From DASQWC01 sp035640475 (lineage in GTDB: Bacteria > Actinomycetota > JAICYB01): a DNA stretch of 5,362 bases. The notes below the pieces were generated by a model. That model was not told the DNA's origin, searched no databases, and saw nothing but the letters and a program-made list of their open reading frames with translations. The number at the start of each line of letters is the position of its first letter. Positions within the stretch are counted from its first letter, which is position 1. The stretch spans positions 1-5,362 of the forward strand of contig DASQWC010000144.1 in the NCBI GenBank assembly GCA_035640475.1, given 5' to 3'. Shown here piece by piece: positions 5,049 through 5,362 of the stretch. The position numbers were made by a program, and so were the translations under genes.

Positions 5049-5362
5049 TCAACCGTCGCCGGGAATCATGAACGGCGGGGCCGGGTCCGGGCATTCAGGA
5101 TCTTGCTCGACGAGGTACAGGTGGGCCTGTCCTTCGTCGCGCTGCGCCACGTTGAGGCGCACTCTCGTCAAACGTGGGACCCGTGTTCCCGGCCTCGGCC
5201 GTTGGGATACAACACGCCCGACGCGTGCGCCGGTCTGCGTCGCTCGGACGGTCTCCCAGTCGAAGCAAAGCCCGCGCGCCCCGATGCGATTCGCAGCGTC
5301 CGGCCATGACATGCCAACAACGCTCGGAACGATCCGAGTCTCCGGCACTGACTCGGCGAAGT
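5049..5362 (-). CDS. PASTA-domain protein, C-terminal part (partial at right edge)
   Basis: The frame is open to the right edge. A GTG at 5346-5348 is possible, but the residues before it (FAES) continue the same frame, so the true start may lie outside. Numbering from that GTG, residues 7-68 form one PASTA domain: VPSVVGMSWPDAANRIGARG, then W31, then VGRVVSQRPRPGTRVPRLTRVRLNVA, with the typical 'Q.P..G..V' turn. A 30-residue hydrophilic tail follows, with C86 and several prolines. PASTA domains bind peptidoglycan fragments, usually as tandem repeats outside the cell on Ser/Thr kinases or penicillin-binding proteins. Here a single copy ends the protein. Whether a signal peptide, lipobox or membrane anchor precedes it cannot be seen. 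Confidence 0.8.
   Translation of the reverse strand, partial: FAESVPETRIVPSVVGMSWPDAANRIGARGLCFDWETVRATQTGARVGRVVSQRPRPGTRVPRLTRVRLNVAQRDEGQAHLYLVEQDPECPDPAPPFMIPGDG

Overview
The window is GC-rich (roughly two-thirds G+C by eye) with strong G/C preference at third codon positions, GTG starts, a PASTA domain and a winged-helix nucleotidyltransferase typical of high-GC Gram-positives. This suggests an actinobacterium, possibly a soil lineage such as Thermoleophilia. The lineage is an inference, because there is no rRNA or other marker gene here.

Layout. (1) Positions 1-347 hold the C-terminal part of a small membrane protein on the + strand. (2) Positions 459-2400 are a two-gene + strand unit: a secreted protein of unknown function, then a secreted or membrane-anchored di-heme cytochrome c peroxidase (MauG/CcpA superfamily) with two CxxCH sites. 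(3) At 2426-2477 (- strand) lies the 3' half of a tRNA-Arg(CCT) gene whose 5' half is missing. This is the usual footprint of site-specific integration into a tRNA gene. (4) Beside it, on the - strand, is a two-gene module: a winged-helix nucleotidyltransferase (2960-3580) and, 4 bp downstream, a HEPN-like helical protein (2542-2955). The arrangement resembles an MNT/HEPN toxin-antitoxin or abortive-infection pair. Its upstream region is unusually AT-rich and carries four 20-bp-phased repeats ending in TGAAAAG (3592-3671), overlapping a likely promoter. (5) Positions 3684-3903 show no convincing gene. (6) Positions 3904-5362 hold small accessory genes: a possible 44-residue ORF, a lipoprotein preceded by a strong hairpin, a DUF6228-like protein, and a single-PASTA-domain protein running off the right edge.

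How they work together. The first unit looks like extracytoplasmic redox chemistry, with the unknown secreted protein as a possible partner. The middle module is most simply read as a small defence or toxin-antitoxin cargo next to a tRNA attachment-site scar. Its promoter repeats are candidate operators for the winged-helix domain of its own antitoxin. The last segment is a patchwork of short genes in mixed orientations, as in variable chromosomal regions.
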